This document shows positions 48,001-60,759 of a stretch of 64,000 nt of DNA, piece by piece. Position 1 is the first letter of the stretch, and each line of letters starts with the position of its first letter. The stretch lies in the NCBI RefSeq assembly GCF_048128805.1, contig NC_135998.1, forward strand, positions 24,051,063 through 24,115,062, in the 5' to 3' direction. The notes beneath the pieces are model-generated. The model was not told the origin of the DNA. It saw only the letters and a list, made by a program, of their open reading frames with translations, and searched no databases. The position numbers and the translations under genes are program-made. The DNA is from Centroberyx gerrardi (lineage: Eukaryota; Chordata; Actinopteri; Beryciformes; Berycidae).

Positions 48001-51000
48001 CATTATTAAAGAGAAGCACAAACATGGCATTTTTTTGTTTTTGTTCCCATTGTAATAAACTCCTTTCTAGCAAAGGCAATGGCACTGGCATCAGTGACAG
48101 GGAAATACCATTGATTTAACCCAGTGGAGTTTCATTTGTATTTGTGAAAAATTACTACTGTATCCTTTGGCTCAAAACAAGGAAGAAGAATCACATACCA
48201 AAGATTTGCCAGATTTCTCATACAAATGCATTTTTTGATCCAGGAACCATTGCCTCAACTGTGCATATTTTCAAACATATCCTAGTTATAATGTTAGTGG
48301 ACCCGAAGTCATTTATGCACTACTAAACACCAAAGCAGTTGCAGCTTAACATTTACAGAAACCCCTATGCAATCATAAGGCAGGTGTAATGGATAGAAAA
48401 ACTACAGAAATTCACAATAAAGCAATTTTTCCAACCCAGCTCTGACCCACCTCCCCACCTGAGAAAAGCCAGACCTGACCCGGTATTTGTTCCGTGGAAA
48501 GTAAAGCCAGAGAAATGACATGGTAACCACGGTAACCCTCTGCGGTAACAAGCGTTCCATCACCTGAGCGGAGGTGCATGTGGAAGTTGGGCTATCAGTG
48601 GGAAACTGTGGCAAACGATCAAGTGCCGTCTACTTCAGGTGAGGGAAAACTGCAAAAAATCAAAACTAGCTTAATGGAGACTTAGTTTCGATTCAAGCAG
48701 TTTAGTTAGCAAAAGTTTAATGTACCGGACGTATAAATGGCACCACTTGTAAAACAATATCACACAACACTCATCCATGAGATAAAGTTTATTGTTGCAC
48801 GAGATGCAGCGGTTCCTGCGGATCCCCCTCCCACTGTGTAAAGATGGTTATACCGGTAAAAGGTGGATAAAAAAGCTTGTGGAAATTGATCATGATTAAT
48901 TCTATCCTGGCTCTGCTACGGCATTTTTAGCAGGGTCAGCTGTGCAAAGACGGCTTATGACTTGATTGAATACTGGTTTTAGTAGCGACAACTGAAACTT
49001 ATCCAAGCCATAGTTAGGATATGCTGTAAAGATGCAGTAGATAACTTTCTGCAAACCAAAACCCAGACATTTAGAGCAAATAGTTGGTCCCCAAAATTGT
49101 GTACTGTGACAAACACATCAGTACACACACATTTTTCTGTGGCACACCATCCCAGATTCTTGTTTGGCTACAAACAAGTGCATTTAAAACTGTCAGCACA
49201 TTTAGGCCTACATTAACTGAATCCTCCATCCAGCTGAGAGTTGCAACTTGCAAGGCATATCGTTGTTTGAGAAATCATCCAAGTCCACAGGTAAGAAAAG
49301 TGAAAGAGACAAGGATGTGGACTGGAGGAGATCGACGGGAAGGAGGAGAAAATAAATATTGGAGAGGAATGTCTAGAGATGCTGTACTGGTTAAGACCTC
49401 TGTCTCTGGATCCACATGTAGGCTAACACTGCTTGCCAGAAACAGAAACTCTCCTGTGACTTCCCCCCCAACTTTCTCCCTCTCAGTGTTCCCACTCATC
49501 ATCATTAAAAGAAAAATACAAAGGGGTTGGCCTGCCCATTATCCTTTAAAAACAAACCCCCTTTTATTTTAGAAAAATAAGCAACGAAGGTGAGAGGAAC
49601 ATTTCAGCACATAACACTTTGAGTTATGTTTTTTTTTTTTACACAAATCTAGACGGTGTAGATAGTTGGTTACCTCATTACCCAGTTTTTCAAAAGTACA
49701 TGCAGTGTGTCAGTCATCTCAATTGTTATGCTGAACAGGTGTTGGTAGGAGTAATTGTAAATAAAGCTATTTGAGATTTAAATTATGCAAGTTTTGCCAG
49801 ACTAATGATATTTTAGCAGAAACACAAAAAATAAATATACTTTGGCATTTAATCATAATTTAATAATTAATAATCACTATCATTAACTGTAGATTAAATT
49901 TGAGACATCGCTCCATCCAATCCATGCAATAAACCAGTTCCAAGATGTGCATTATAGTAACTGATGGGCCTGTTTTCAAGCTCTGGGAGAGATATTCATT
50001 TCCATAAATGTAGTCTGAACTATGCAATGCCATAGAAACAATTTAATCTTAAACTGAGTGGCATTTCCATTTATAATCAGGGAGGTGGTAATGGGATAAT
50101 AAGGTGTTTGTTCTTGGTGTAGAAAAAGTTTTCTGGGCTTTTAGCAGTTGACACCCAGTGCCTTTGGGAGTGTTTGTGAATTTCAAAGTATATCCATGTG
50201 TCTCCTAAAGGGACGGTATCCCCACATGTCCCTTCTCTGTCCCAGGTAACCCCTCCCCCGGGGTTTTCACAGCCAGATCGTACCTCATTATGAGCAAAGA
50301 TGACATCATGCATGGTCACCTCGCTCCCTGAGGGCCCAGCGTGGAACAGTGCTGCTAGGAACACTGGGGAACACAGGGGAGTTGGGCCCCGGGACATCCT
50401 ATCCACATCTGTTATTGCTGGGGGCAAGAAATTGAGAAATTGTTATCAGAGATGTGCAAATGAAAGATATTAAGTCCATGGTAATCAAAGTTGAGCTGTT
50501 AATTCTTGTTCATAATACCTATCACAGAGACTGGTGAAACAAAATTACATAAACACTATGGGCTATTCTGGGGGAAGAAGTGTAGGTAGAAATAAAGAAT
50601 ACGTAACTCTTTATTTAATTAATATCAGTAAATATAATGAATGAAATCAAGGAAATTTTGATACAGCAATTTGTGAGCAGCTTTGTCACAGCGATGTACA
50701 CACACCTCATCCAAGCTCCACCTGAAACACAAGACACTCTGTTTTAGCTTTCTCTATTGTAGCCCTTCCTAACTAGTTAAAGAGTGAAAAAGGCTTCACA
50801 CTCTCCCAAGACAGGATCCTCCAATTAAGAGGCCTCTTGAGAAGTACCCTAGTTCATCACTCAAATGTAAATGAAATAAGACGGCAGAATGATGCCAGCA
50901 TCTTCAGGATTTCACCAGGAACTGATTCTGTTGCTTAGCTGATGAAGACTGAGATACACGGTCGGTTTGACCACTGTTGACAAAATGTACTTAATGATAT

Positions 51001-51980
51001 AATGTAATAATGTAATGTAATGTTGAGGTGTGGCTTAAAGTGCCTAAATAGAATCCTCAAGGTGTTCTGGTACACACAATTGTATATTGTCTAAAGCAAT
51101 AAACCTTTCCAAATGACAGCCTTAACCTCTGGTGTCAAAACTGTACTGCTTTATTTCCATCAGGCTTCAACGGCTGCAGCACAAACTATTTTTCAGTCTT
51201 TTCTTGTTCCACTTTCGATCAACATCTACTGGTCAATATTTAATATCAGAAGTCATTGAGCATATCAACCCTCCTTTGGAGTGGCATTTCATGCACAGCA
51301 CTTATTCCATAGCTCAAGTACGATCCAATAAGATGGCAAGATTAACATTGATGGAAGTTATCACATATCCTGCTGAGTTCTTGGCAGCCTGGAAGAAAAT
51401 GTTTGCCTAGTCGATGTGACTTTTAACCAGAATGCCCCCTTGGGTTCAGGACTGGGATCGGAGTGAAAGGTTGTCTATAAAATATGTATGTCACACTAGG
51501 GGCTGAGCTGGTGTAAGAGGGTATGTGTGCGTGTTTGTCTGTATATTTTTCTGTCTGTGTGTTGGGTGGGGAGGGGGGGGATGGGGGGGTTTACTTGAGA
51601 ACTGGAGAGGCGGAGTCTAGATTAGAGAACATTCTGTAATTAGATTTACGCTGTGACACTTCGATACAAGAGCTTTGAAGAGTGCATCTGCTTTTGTGTG
51701 TTCCTAATAGGTTGTAAAGGAGAAGCCAGCAACCCTACTGAAAGAAGAAAATCAAATAAGCATTCTGTTCAGAAGAGGGTGGCGTGCAAGCTCTATCACA
51801 TAATACACCCTCTGGTTTAGGTAAAAATGGGAACAAAGTGTTACACCTGGTTATTTATCAATTAATTCAAATCTAATCATACAGTGATCATGTGCATTCT
51901 TGAAAATGAAATAAAAAGCATTGCAAGAGGAAATGAAGCAATATTTTTTTTTCTGTGTTTCTGTACATTATCACATTAGC
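45090..51980. other. gene-poor stretch
   Basis: No exon could be supported. It includes GA-rich repeats at about 47698-47750 and GCTAACGTTAGC-type sequence near 45480-45670. ORFs of 162 codons (49084-49572, +) and 116 codons (50077-50427, -; 45675-46025, +) show no recognisable domain. Confidence 0.45.
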
Positions 51981-51985
51981 AATTG

Positions 51986-52028
51986 GGAATAGAATAGAAT
52001 AGAATAGAATAGAACAGAATAGAACAGA
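51986..52028. repeat. (AGAAT)n microsatellite
   Basis: Seven to eight AGAAT/AGAAC pentamers, read directly. Confidence 0.9.
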
Positions 52029-52039
52029 TCATTTCTTTT

Positions 52040-53360
52040 TCAGTGTTGATTATTGGGTGACAAAAGGTACAGCTGCAGCTCAGTCAGCAGAATATATCAG
52101 ATGTTCCATCGTTAGGTCAATTTATTCTGTTGTACGACCGATTCTATGCCAGAGACCCCGATCTTTCAACTAAATTATGGACACGCAAGTATTCAACTAT
52201 ACAGATGGAATCATCGGATGGTGGTTTGGGATAATGTCACCTCTCCGCACTGCCAACCCTTTCTTTGGTTGCTAGGAGACAACGCTATAGTGCCTAAGGT
52301 TTTCAGAGATATTGTAATGTTCCTATTTTTTCATTCCAGGGGCTCCAGCTAAAAAGTGAGAAGGATTGATTTTAAATATCAGCCAAAGGGAGCCTGCCAA
52401 CATATGGGAATGCTAATGGAAGGCATTTAAGCATGTAGCAAAGGCATTGTTCAGCAAAAAGGACTGACAGGTGAAACAGTAGATGCCAGGAAAATGCACC
52501 TACTGAGAAAAGAGTATTTTTGAGTAATTTGGCAATGAGATAGATTACAAAAGCTACTAGAGAACACATTGCATGATCATATCCAGTAAGACAAAAGGGT
52601 GGGCAAGTTTATCTTTCTGATTGTCCGTGGTTCATTGTAAACGACGTATAAATCTCCACCAGAGGGGGGCAGTAAGGTTCTGTCTCAGGTTGCCACCATC
52701 ACTCTATCCTTGGCTACTTGTCTGTTGTTCTTTTTCCTCCTGCTTCTTTCCTCATCCTGTCTCACTTATCTGCCTACCCACTCAAAATAAGTTCCCACCG
52801 CAGGAGTGTGGAAACACACCAGAGAGTCCGCTGGAGAAGATCACCACTACTAATAATTTGAACAGAGAGGGATTTTCCTGTTTTCCTGCATTTTCATTTA
52901 AGGGCTCCATTCAAGAAAAAACAAACCTCAAAACAGAATCCATGATATATGTCCATAATGTTTTCACCATTTCAATATAATTTACGAAGAAATAAGGCTG
53001 TTTGTCCACCAGTAACTTATCTTTTCAGTGCAGGCTTCTTTTTTTATTTTCAATGGAAATGGAAACAGTAGCTTAACATGTTTTTGCACTCAGATTACTG
53101 AGAGAACACAGTTCAGAATATTTCAACTTTTAGCAAAAGTTTTCAACAGTGTCTTAGCAGCAACAGCAGCCAAGACTAGCCACTCCCCAAACGTCTGTTC
53201 AGTGCTATACTAGCTAAAGAGAGGTGCCTGGTGGTCATGATCTCTCCAGGAGCCCAGACGCAACGGAGGAGATGTCAACACCCAAGATTTTTAACTTTCT
53301 ATGAGAAAGTAAATAATCCATGGAAACAGCTCTGATGCTGTTCTGTCTGTTGCCGCTCCT
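52040..53360. other. no gene recognised
   Basis: A 119-codon ORF (52621-52980, +) has no recognisable domain. Confidence 0.4.
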
Positions 53361-53367
53361 TATGGCC

Positions 53368-53791
53368 TTAAAGCAATATTCCACTTAGTTTTAACATGGG
53401 GGTTATTTGGCACTTGACCGCCATGAAAACCAGAATATAAACTACTCACCAAGACTGTAGCATTTGAATGAGGCCACAAAAATAGCCTGAAAACATTTAA
53501 CATGTTTGTGGACAGATTCAACAACATATTCAGCTTTTAAGACAATAAAGCAGTCATTCGTTCATTTTGCATTTCTAATCTTGGTTTACACTACAATTAG
53601 CATTTAAAAATAAAAGTAGATCTGGTCTCCCAAACAGGAACTATCTCTCCTAAATGGTATCACTCCGCTATGTTCTCTTCTATCAATAAAAATGCTATGA
53701 AAATCACAGTAGCTGAATCTGTTATTGAATATGTTCATGAACGTGTTAAATGTCAGTTTTCAGGCTATTTATATGGCCTCATTCAAATGAA
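53368..53791. mobile_element. longer member of the TTAA MITE family with an inner inverted repeat
   Basis: The left arm (53368 to about 53457) is nearly identical to the 32160 element: TTAAAGCAATATTCCACTTA, CATGGGGGTTATT, ACTTGACCGCC. Inside it, CATTTGAATGAGGCCA...TAGCCTGAAAAC (about 53461-53500) is repeated inverted at about 53750-53791. The expected right TTAA arm is absent, so the copy is truncated or rearranged. Confidence 0.75.
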
Positions 53792-53799
53792 TGGGAAGT

Positions 53800-54620
53800 A
53801 GAAGTCCGAACTGCCTTTTAGAGAACATGTCAATAGTTACATCAAAATAAAACTCACTGATTTACAAAATTCTTTTGCAGGAATAACATAACAATCAACT
53901 TCCATTAAGATGACCTTTATTCCAATAAATTGGTAAGCACAGAATGTTTGACATTATGAGGAAAAAACAATAAAATGGTAGAATTTTGCTCCATGAACCA
54001 CTGACTAGTTTGTTGATCACACCAGAGCTGGCCAATTTACTTCTGCATAGAATGCTAAGCATCTTGGGTGCTGACATCTCCTTCGTTACTTGATGATGTC
54101 ATTGAGAGAAAGATGAGTTGCTCCACTGAGCTTGTCGGTCTTCTTTGCCCCGATGAAAGACTGCAATGCTTGTCCCGCCCCCCGTCGTTCGCCCAAGTCG
54201 CAGCCTCTTCCAAAGCCAACTTAGCCAGAACACTAGCTTTAAACAAACCCTTTGTTAGCCAGCAAGCTAACCCTAATGCAATTTATTTGTTATCAGTCAT
54301 TTACTGGCTAGCTTGCTTTAATGCCAAGCTAAAGCCCAACCAGCTAACAAGTTAGCTGGCTGCCTCGAGCATTCTACTGCTAGCTTTTAATTCAATTAAT
54401 TCAATGTTAGAGCCTCAAACAATGCATCCAGCTTATTAAAACAGGGTGCATATTTCTGTGCATTATATTTGTCAAGTTATCAGCATGCTAGATCCATTGC
54501 TGGATCACAGTAGGTTCATGTTTGCCAGCCTCCTTACGTGGTCTAGTGCCTCCAAGGCTGGTCTGAGTCAAAATGGAAGCCAGATTCCTGAACTGCTGAT
54601 ACGATTCACTGCTTACCTTT
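53800..54620. other. no gene recognised
   Basis: A 95-codon frame at 54068-54355 (+) has no recognisable domain. Confidence 0.4.
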
Positions 54621-54625
54621 TTTCA

Positions 54626-54855
54626 GGCTGGTTTGTCAGAGAGCCTCAGAGGCATATGAAGCCATACTGCTTACTGTGTTGGTTTACATTGCATCCTCGT
54701 TTGTCAGATAGCCTCAGAGGCTGGATATGAAATGACACTACTTACTGTGCTAGTTCACATTGTATCCTCCTTCTAGGCTGGTTTTTCAGATATCCTCAGC
54801 TGATGTGAAACGATACTGTGTAATGTATTGGTTTTCACTGCATGCTCCTTCCAGA
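54626..54855. repeat. minisatellite, three units of about 68-82 bp
   Basis: Units start at about 54626, 54694 and 54776, each carrying (GGCTG)GTTTnTCAGA, then TCCTCAG or GCCTCAG, TACTGnnTANTGT and CATTGCATCCTC-type ends. The copies are clearly diverged. Confidence 0.75.
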
Positions 54856-55182
54856 AAAAAACAGCATGCACCCTCTCTTTATATTCTGTGTGCATTGTTT
54901 GAGGGACTAACTTTAATGAATTGAATTACATTAAAGGGAAATGTCACTACACTTCGGGGAGTACTGCGATCATAGGCAAAAAGTTCAAATCCGTTCCAGA
55001 GCCGGAATTGTCAGGTCACATAAGCAGCTAACGTACCTTGGATGCTATAATTTGGCACGTCCCCTTTTCAGTACAATGCAATGTCAAAGGGAGTTCCGAT
55101 CTATAAGCATATTTGAGTGTCCCCATCTGGATGAACCAAATAATTCGGAAGTGTTGAACTCCCATTAGCTGCCCACGTGGCC

Positions 55183-55383
55183 TAAGGCCGCGGCCACACT
55201 GATCCGTTGTGTCTGTCCGTCTCCGTTCATTTCAATTCTTTTTCAATGAGAGCTGTCCGTTGTCCGGGCAGTGCTGATGACGTGTCCATCTCCGTCAGAT
55301 TTCCAAAAAACAGCCCAACGGACAGAAATCTATCCGTTAGTAATTCTGTCCGTTTTCTGATAGATCAGTGTGGCCGCGGCTTA
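55183..55383. mobile_element. MITE with GGCCGCGGCCACACTGATC ends
   Basis: Nearly perfect terminal inverted repeats GCCGCGGCCACACTGATC (left) and GATCAGTGTGGCCGCGGC (right), bordered by TAA and TTA, as in Harbinger-type elements with TWA targets. The inside has repeated TCCGT/GTCCGT words. About 200 bp, non-coding. Confidence 0.85.
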
Positions 55384-55486
55384 ACCCTGGGCCTGCCAAT
55401 TTCAGCTCTGGGACAGATTCAACCTTTTTGTCGATGACTGCACAGTAGCCTACTCACTGAAGTTTAAAAAAAAAAAATACATTTAT

Positions 55487-55577
55487 TCCTCCACCATGAA
55501 TTGGATTCTGTGACAATAACTTGAATTCGAGTCAGCACGAATTGGACACGGCATTTTCAGCTAATGGTTGGGCAAGT
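55487..55577. repeat. left half of an interrupted interspersed repeat
   Basis: CCACCATGAATTGGATTCTG, TGACAATAAC and TTTTCAGCTAATGGTTGGGC match 37300-37430. The repeat stops at GCAAGTAAA, where the LINE begins. Confidence 0.7.
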
Positions 55578-56395
55578 AAAGATAAGATAAGATAATACTT
55601 TATTGTCCGTTCTCACGGAAATTTGTCTTGCCTGACATGCTCCAACAATCATCAAGAGTACATGATACAACATTGGAAAAACAACCTCAAACAGACAAAC
55701 AAAAAAGAAACACCTCACCAAAAGGACATCACCACGACATGACACAGCATTGAGCAAACACCCCATCAGAATGACACAACACAATAGAAAAAAAAAACCC
55801 AAGAAGAAACAACAGTCCTGCACCTACAAGCATCAACATGCCATAGTCCATACCCAACCCAACAGTCCATGTGGAGGTCGTATGCACAGTTGTAAGTGTG
55901 TGCCTGCGGGTGGGTGGGTGGGGGGGGGCATGATCACCTCTGTGCACTCCTCTGTTGATTGAGCAATGTTATGGAGTGAGGAACAAAGGAGTGCTTGTAT
56001 TTATTACTCCTGCAGCATGGCACCCTAAAGCGTTTCCCAGAGGGCAGCAGTTGATACTCCTCATGCAAAACACGAGAAGAGTCCTGGGCTATTCTATTAG
56101 CCAGTCTGAGGGTGTGCTTGGAGCAGCTGTGTAGGAAGGAGTCTTCCACAGGGTGACCTACCACCTTGGAGCAGATCCTGGGCTATTCTATTAGCCAGTC
56201 TGAGGGTGTGCTTGGAGCAGCTGTGTAGGAAGGAGTCTTCCACAGGGTGACCTACCACCTTGGAGCAGATCCTCAGAAGCCGTAGAATCCTGGCTTTCAG
56301 TTGGACTGAGAGGCCGCTGAACCATACTGCACCACCATACTGGAGGATACTTTGTATGGTTGAGCAGAAAAATAAGGTGAGGATTTCCCTACTTA
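55578..56395 (-). mobile_element. non-LTR retrotransposon (LINE), 5'-truncated insertion
   Basis: The 3' end on the minus strand is CAAGACAAATTTCCGTGAGA, GGACAATAAAG and a TATCTTATCTTATCTT tail. Upstream, the ORF2 C-terminus reads HTLRLANRIAQDSSRVLHEE, YQLLPSGKRFRVP, NKYKHSFVPHSITLLN, a pattern common at the end of fish LINE ORFs. Clade not settled. A 94-bp tandem duplication lies inside it. Confidence 0.85.
56082..56269. repeat. exact 94-bp tandem duplication inside the LINE
   Basis: Two copies of the unit TCCTGGGCTATTC...GGAGCAGA at 56082-56175 and 56176-56269 appear identical base for base; TCCT of a third follows. 94 is not a multiple of 3, so it shifts the LINE reading frame. Confidence 0.95.
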
Positions 56396-56397
56396 AC

Positions 56398-56530
56398 TTT
56401 GTTTAAGGTTAGGTTTAGTTTAAGCAATGAAAACAACTTTGGTTAAGGTTTGGTTTGTTAAGGTTAGGGTTAGGCAACTAAAACAACTTGGTTGATTGTG
56501 TGGTTGATTGGAAATGGACTCCATTTCCCT
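56398..56530. repeat. right half of the interrupted interspersed repeat
   Basis: GTTTAAGGTTAGGTTTAG, AAAACAACTTTGGTTAAGG and GGCAACTAAAACAACTTGG match 37430-37530. Confidence 0.7.
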
Positions 56531-56539
56531 TTAACATAC

Positions 56540-58110
56540 CTGCCAACATGCACAATTTTCGCGGGAGTCTCCCTATTTTTAACCCTTTCTCCCGCTGTGC
56601 TCCTGATTGGTAATTTCTCCCGTTAATCTCCCGATGTCATAGTGATACAAATCAAATGGGTGTTTCTCAGTTTCTGTGTGGGATATGTGTCGTGGTACCT
56701 GGCAACCCAACCAGATGCAGAGGTGAGCATGCGCAAACGACCCTGCCTGACATGCGTAACTTGTCACTGCGCTCGCTCCGCTCAGTTTGCCGCTGAAAAT
56801 GGATGAAACAGATCCCAAGAAGAAGAAATACGCTTCCAAATTTCAGTCCACTTGGTGCGAGACCTTCCCCTTTCTAACCACTAGCCACATCAGCAAACTT
56901 GTAGATGTACTAGCTGTTTCCTAGCTATTTTGTATAAACCAAGTGACATAATCTAGAAATATCGACACTGACTGAATGCTTGCTTATCTGGTATAGAAAC
57001 AGATTTTTTCTTAGTTACTGGAAAATGGAAATGGAAACTACCATGGTAAACAAACAAACTACTTTGGTAGGGTCCTATTTGATATTGTAAGTGCTTTTTT
57101 TACATTTCATACTGTATTTCATTCTGTTATTTCTAGATTGGATTACATAGGCTATTAATCTCTGTGAGAGGTCACAAATGCAAGTATATTGTACCAAATA
57201 TTATTGTACCCCCCCCCCCCCCCACACACACACACACACACACCCGATAAGGGCAGAATGAGCCCTCCAGGCTGCAGCCTTAGAGTCGACCATGGAGGCA
57301 AAAAAGACAAAACAAGCCTCCAGTGACAATGAATTGGAAGACTGGCCTTGTGCCCAGCATCAAGGGTGATTTTACAGCGGCTGGGGCACATTTATCACTA
57401 ATGCATATCTTTTAGAATTACCACAATTAAATTTTATTTTTGGCTAGCCAAAATGACCTCAAGATGTTGCTGGCATTCATTTGCATTTACTTGCATACTG
57501 AATCCAATCAAATGCAAATGTAAAACTTTGGAGAAAATCTTGACCGTGCAGCAAGAATCGGCTGCTTAGACACTTAGAAGCTACCTACTTACACTCAAAA
57601 GTTCAATTTTCTTGTTAAAATGAACATAGGACATTTCAGAAATGGACCACTCAATTTCCAAGTATACCATTTCTATACTGCGCAAGCACTATTCTCCATG
57701 ACTTTGTAGTGTGTGTCAGTGCTGCCTCTAGCACACACAGACCAAATTTCAGAATAAGACTGATGGGTAGACCAAACAAACCCAAAAACTAATAACCTTG
57801 CATGGCACAATATTATAGCCCTGTATATTAGGATTTGCATGTTCGGTCCATGTGTCAATTCCAAAGTTTTGTCTTTCCCTCTTCAAGTTCGAGTTGATAG
57901 ATTTTGACTCTTAATGACCTCACAGATTAGAGCCCTGGTATTTTAGCATTTTTCATTGTTCGTAGTTCTAAATGTTGATTAAACTGTTAGGCTGTAGTTT
58001 TGCTTAAAAAGAGAACCCCACCTAAAAACATAGCTAGAGAGAAGATTTAATGAAAATGATTTTGTTATCCTCATGCACAGCAGATTGCAGACACAAAGAT
58101 CCAACTGTTC
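56540..58110. other. no gene recognised; poly-C/(CA)n at 57209-57243
   Basis: Contains a 15-base C run followed by about ten CA units. ORFs are short and unrecognised. Confidence 0.5.
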
Positions 58111-58120
58111 ATACTCTTAC

Positions 58121-58533
58121 CTGGAAAAGGACAATCACACTGATAGCCCTGTTTGATCTGGTCTGTGCTGTGACGGTAGATAAAGATCAGAGATGAAAAC
58201 ATATTTCTTATCGTTTTTTCTTTCTCTATGCTCTTTGGATACAGAGCATTTTTTTCCTTCAGACCCGCTGGTCTCTCTCTGATGTGGTCTTTGTCACTGG
58301 GGACTGGAACTAGAGCAGCATCTTCAGCTGAGATAGGCCTCGAGTTTCTTGGCATACCTGGAGGCCCACGTACGTACCTGAGGTGATTTGGGATTTGTTG
58401 GAAGAGACTTTCCTGTAGTGGCACTGTTTGGGAGGTGAAAAAGTTGTCCTGAGCTAATGGCCCATTCATTCCTGGTGACAGGCTGCTGGTGAATCTGGAC
58501 TTAGACCATCTGGTCTGGTTTTGTGTGGTCGTC
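58121..58533 (-). CDS. candidate internal or terminal exon, unknown product
   Basis: A minus-strand frame is open from about 58533 (just after an in-frame TAG) to a strong donor TTCCAG|GTAAGAG at 58121/58120. If the donor is ignored it runs to a stop at 58071. The peptide has a protein-like composition, including FTSSLSPGMNGPLAQD, LFQQIPNHLRYVRGPPGMPR and PVPSDKDHIRERPAGLKEKN. I do not recognise the family. The acceptor is not clear, and no neighbouring exon was identified in either direction. Confidence 0.35.
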
Positions 58534-58539
58534 CATGGC

Positions 58540-60028
58540 TACACTTCCAAGAAGCATAGTTAAATCCTTTCAACACCAAGAGGCTTGGGCCTGAGAAAAG
58601 CAAATTAATGAATTATTCATTTGGGTAAATTAGATTTACTGTAATTACGAATTGAACATCTGAAAGTATTTATTTGCAGTCAGGAAGAAAAAGTGGAATG
58701 TGAATACGCAGCAAGCAAATGGGTGGTTTCTTTCAGGGCTCTTTAATGTGAATGTTAAGGTTATAATGGCCTTTATGTATCAATATGGTTTCTCCAAACT
58801 TAGGCCTTGCATTGGACATAGATGCCTTAGAGGGGTGTGTGTAGGAGGCGAAAAATCCATTCTTTGGCAGCAGCCACACGTATAGTACAGTATGCAACTG
58901 AACAAAACTACAGTACAGCTGAATTATTGATGTACATTTGAGAGTATGGGCAGACAAGCATCCCTTCCCATGATCATACCTACAATATACCTGATAATAT
59001 GTATTTAACATTCATACCACACTTTACATGGCTAGATACTGAGGTATGCCTTGATGAATTGTTTAACCTAGTGCGCATATAGAGTCATGGTGTATTTATA
59101 TTGTCACTGTGTAGTGACTGTGCAGGGTGTTGGGCTTAGTGTTAACAAAGTGTCTATGCAAGCTGAGACCGTTCTCCATGGCAGAATGCTGATGAAGGTG
59201 GTCAGGTGAAGGCTGAGCTGTCAAACACAGGAGCACGTTACCAGGCTGCATCTGTCACGGCTGTGTCAGAGCACTCAGTGCACAGCAGACGAAAGGGAAG
59301 CAGGGGCGAGAAGGCATTTTATAGCACAATGCCATGCTGTTTACACACCACTCAGAGGCTGTTCAACTGGAAAGTCACAGTATTTACAATATTTTGACAA
59401 AGATATCGAGGCCCAGAGACTACCGCTCTGTGCATTTATTATACCCTTCGCCCCCACCATCACCACCACCACCACTACCATGAAGCCATGGAGCCCAGAG
59501 GTCAGCACAAGTGTCAGCTGTTACTGTATACTTCTCATAGAACTAATGAGCAATGGAGATCTTTTATTGGTGTATAGCACCTATGTGAAAATGAATTTTG
59601 GTTTTTGTTTTACATTCACAGGTTTGGTGTATCTTTGCAAACAAATTGCTTTTGTTATTTTGGATTATATTGTGAGCACTGCAGTCTCACATACAAGTGC
59701 AAATGTATGAGCTAAAAAGACTAATATGAAAGGGCTAATATAAAAATATATGAGTCATTCTAAACTCAGAAGATTTATTTCCAAATGGGTGTTACCAGTT
59801 TCAAAATGATTTATTTTTTCTGCCCAACCTTTTGTGCATAATCGGTTACAGTTCTGTTCAGTAATTGGTCAAATTCCACTTTGTAAAATATGAGTGCTTC
59901 ATGTAAGACTCATCTACATCACAAAACCACTGGTATATTCCTTCGTGATGCTGTTAAGCCTCAGTTGGTGCCATGTGGATTTGAAAACCAAGGCCCAACA
60001 CAGCAGGGGCTCTAAGGATCGCAATGTT
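58540..60028. other. no gene recognised
   Basis: Short ORFs only; a (CAC)n-like patch near 59454-59480. Confidence 0.45.
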
Positions 60029-60179
60029 GGCCGGTCGGTCGCTCTGTTCACCACTTTTGGTCACGTGGGTGAAAGTGTGTCACAGGGCGTTAGATTGCAG
60101 ACTCGCAATCAGGAGATCTGAGTTCGATTCTTGGCAGGGATGCTTCCATAAAATTCATTGTCGTGGGGCTGTTAGACCC
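60029..60179 (+). mobile_element. tRNA-derived SINE interrupted by a MITE
   Basis: GGCCGGTCGGTCGCTCTGTT, CACCACTTTTGGTCACGTGG, a tRNA-like core with GAGTTCGATTCTTGGCAG, ATGCTTCCAT and CGTGGGGCTGTTAGACCC. It continues after the MITE at 60731 as TTAGTCTTGTTAC, matching the uninterrupted copy at 40590-40762. Confidence 0.85.
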
Positions 60180-60182
60180 TTA

Positions 60183-60730
60183 GGCCTTGTCCACAATAAT
60201 CGTTTCCAGGCCGTTTTCTAAAAGTTTCCCGTCCACACTGATAGGCAAAGAAGATTGGAAAACGGTGAAATCTACCCTATTGGGCATGCGCAAGCCTCTG
60301 ACCCATGACCTTTATGTCATTACCACTGTTTACGTAAGTGTTGTCAGGGCTGCAGCCTTAAGCGCCAACAAGATGTCCAAAAGATGGACAAAAGCAAGCC
60401 AGACTTCTTTGTCTGGACAGACGAAGAAGTTGAGCTACTTTTGAAAGTAACAAACAATTACAAGATCACCAAAGCCATGGAGAATATACTGTAGACTGTT
60501 TGACTACCGCCTCAGTGAGATCACATGACAATACCACGTTGGAAAAGCTCCATTTTCCCTGTCCACACTACAACACGAAACCTGCGTTTTCAAATTGATC
60601 CACTTTGGAGAGCGTTTTCAGAAAGCTCTGTTTTCGGTTGTCGAAAATGCCGTCTTAGTGTGGATGGAAGGTCAAAACGGAGACATAAAGATGCATTTTC
60701 AAATTTACCTGGATTAGTGTGGTCAAGGCC
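60183..60730. mobile_element. Harbinger-type MITE (548 bp) inside a SINE
   Basis: Terminal inverted repeats GGCCTTGTCCACAATAATCG (left) and GGCCTTGACCACACTAATCC (right, reverse complement), flanked on both sides by TTA (60180-60182 and 60731-60733), the 3-bp TWA target of PIF/Harbinger transposases. The empty site is seen in the other SINE copy. Non-coding. Confidence 0.92.
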
Positions 60731-60759
60731 TTAGTCTTGTTACTCTACTAAAACCTCTA

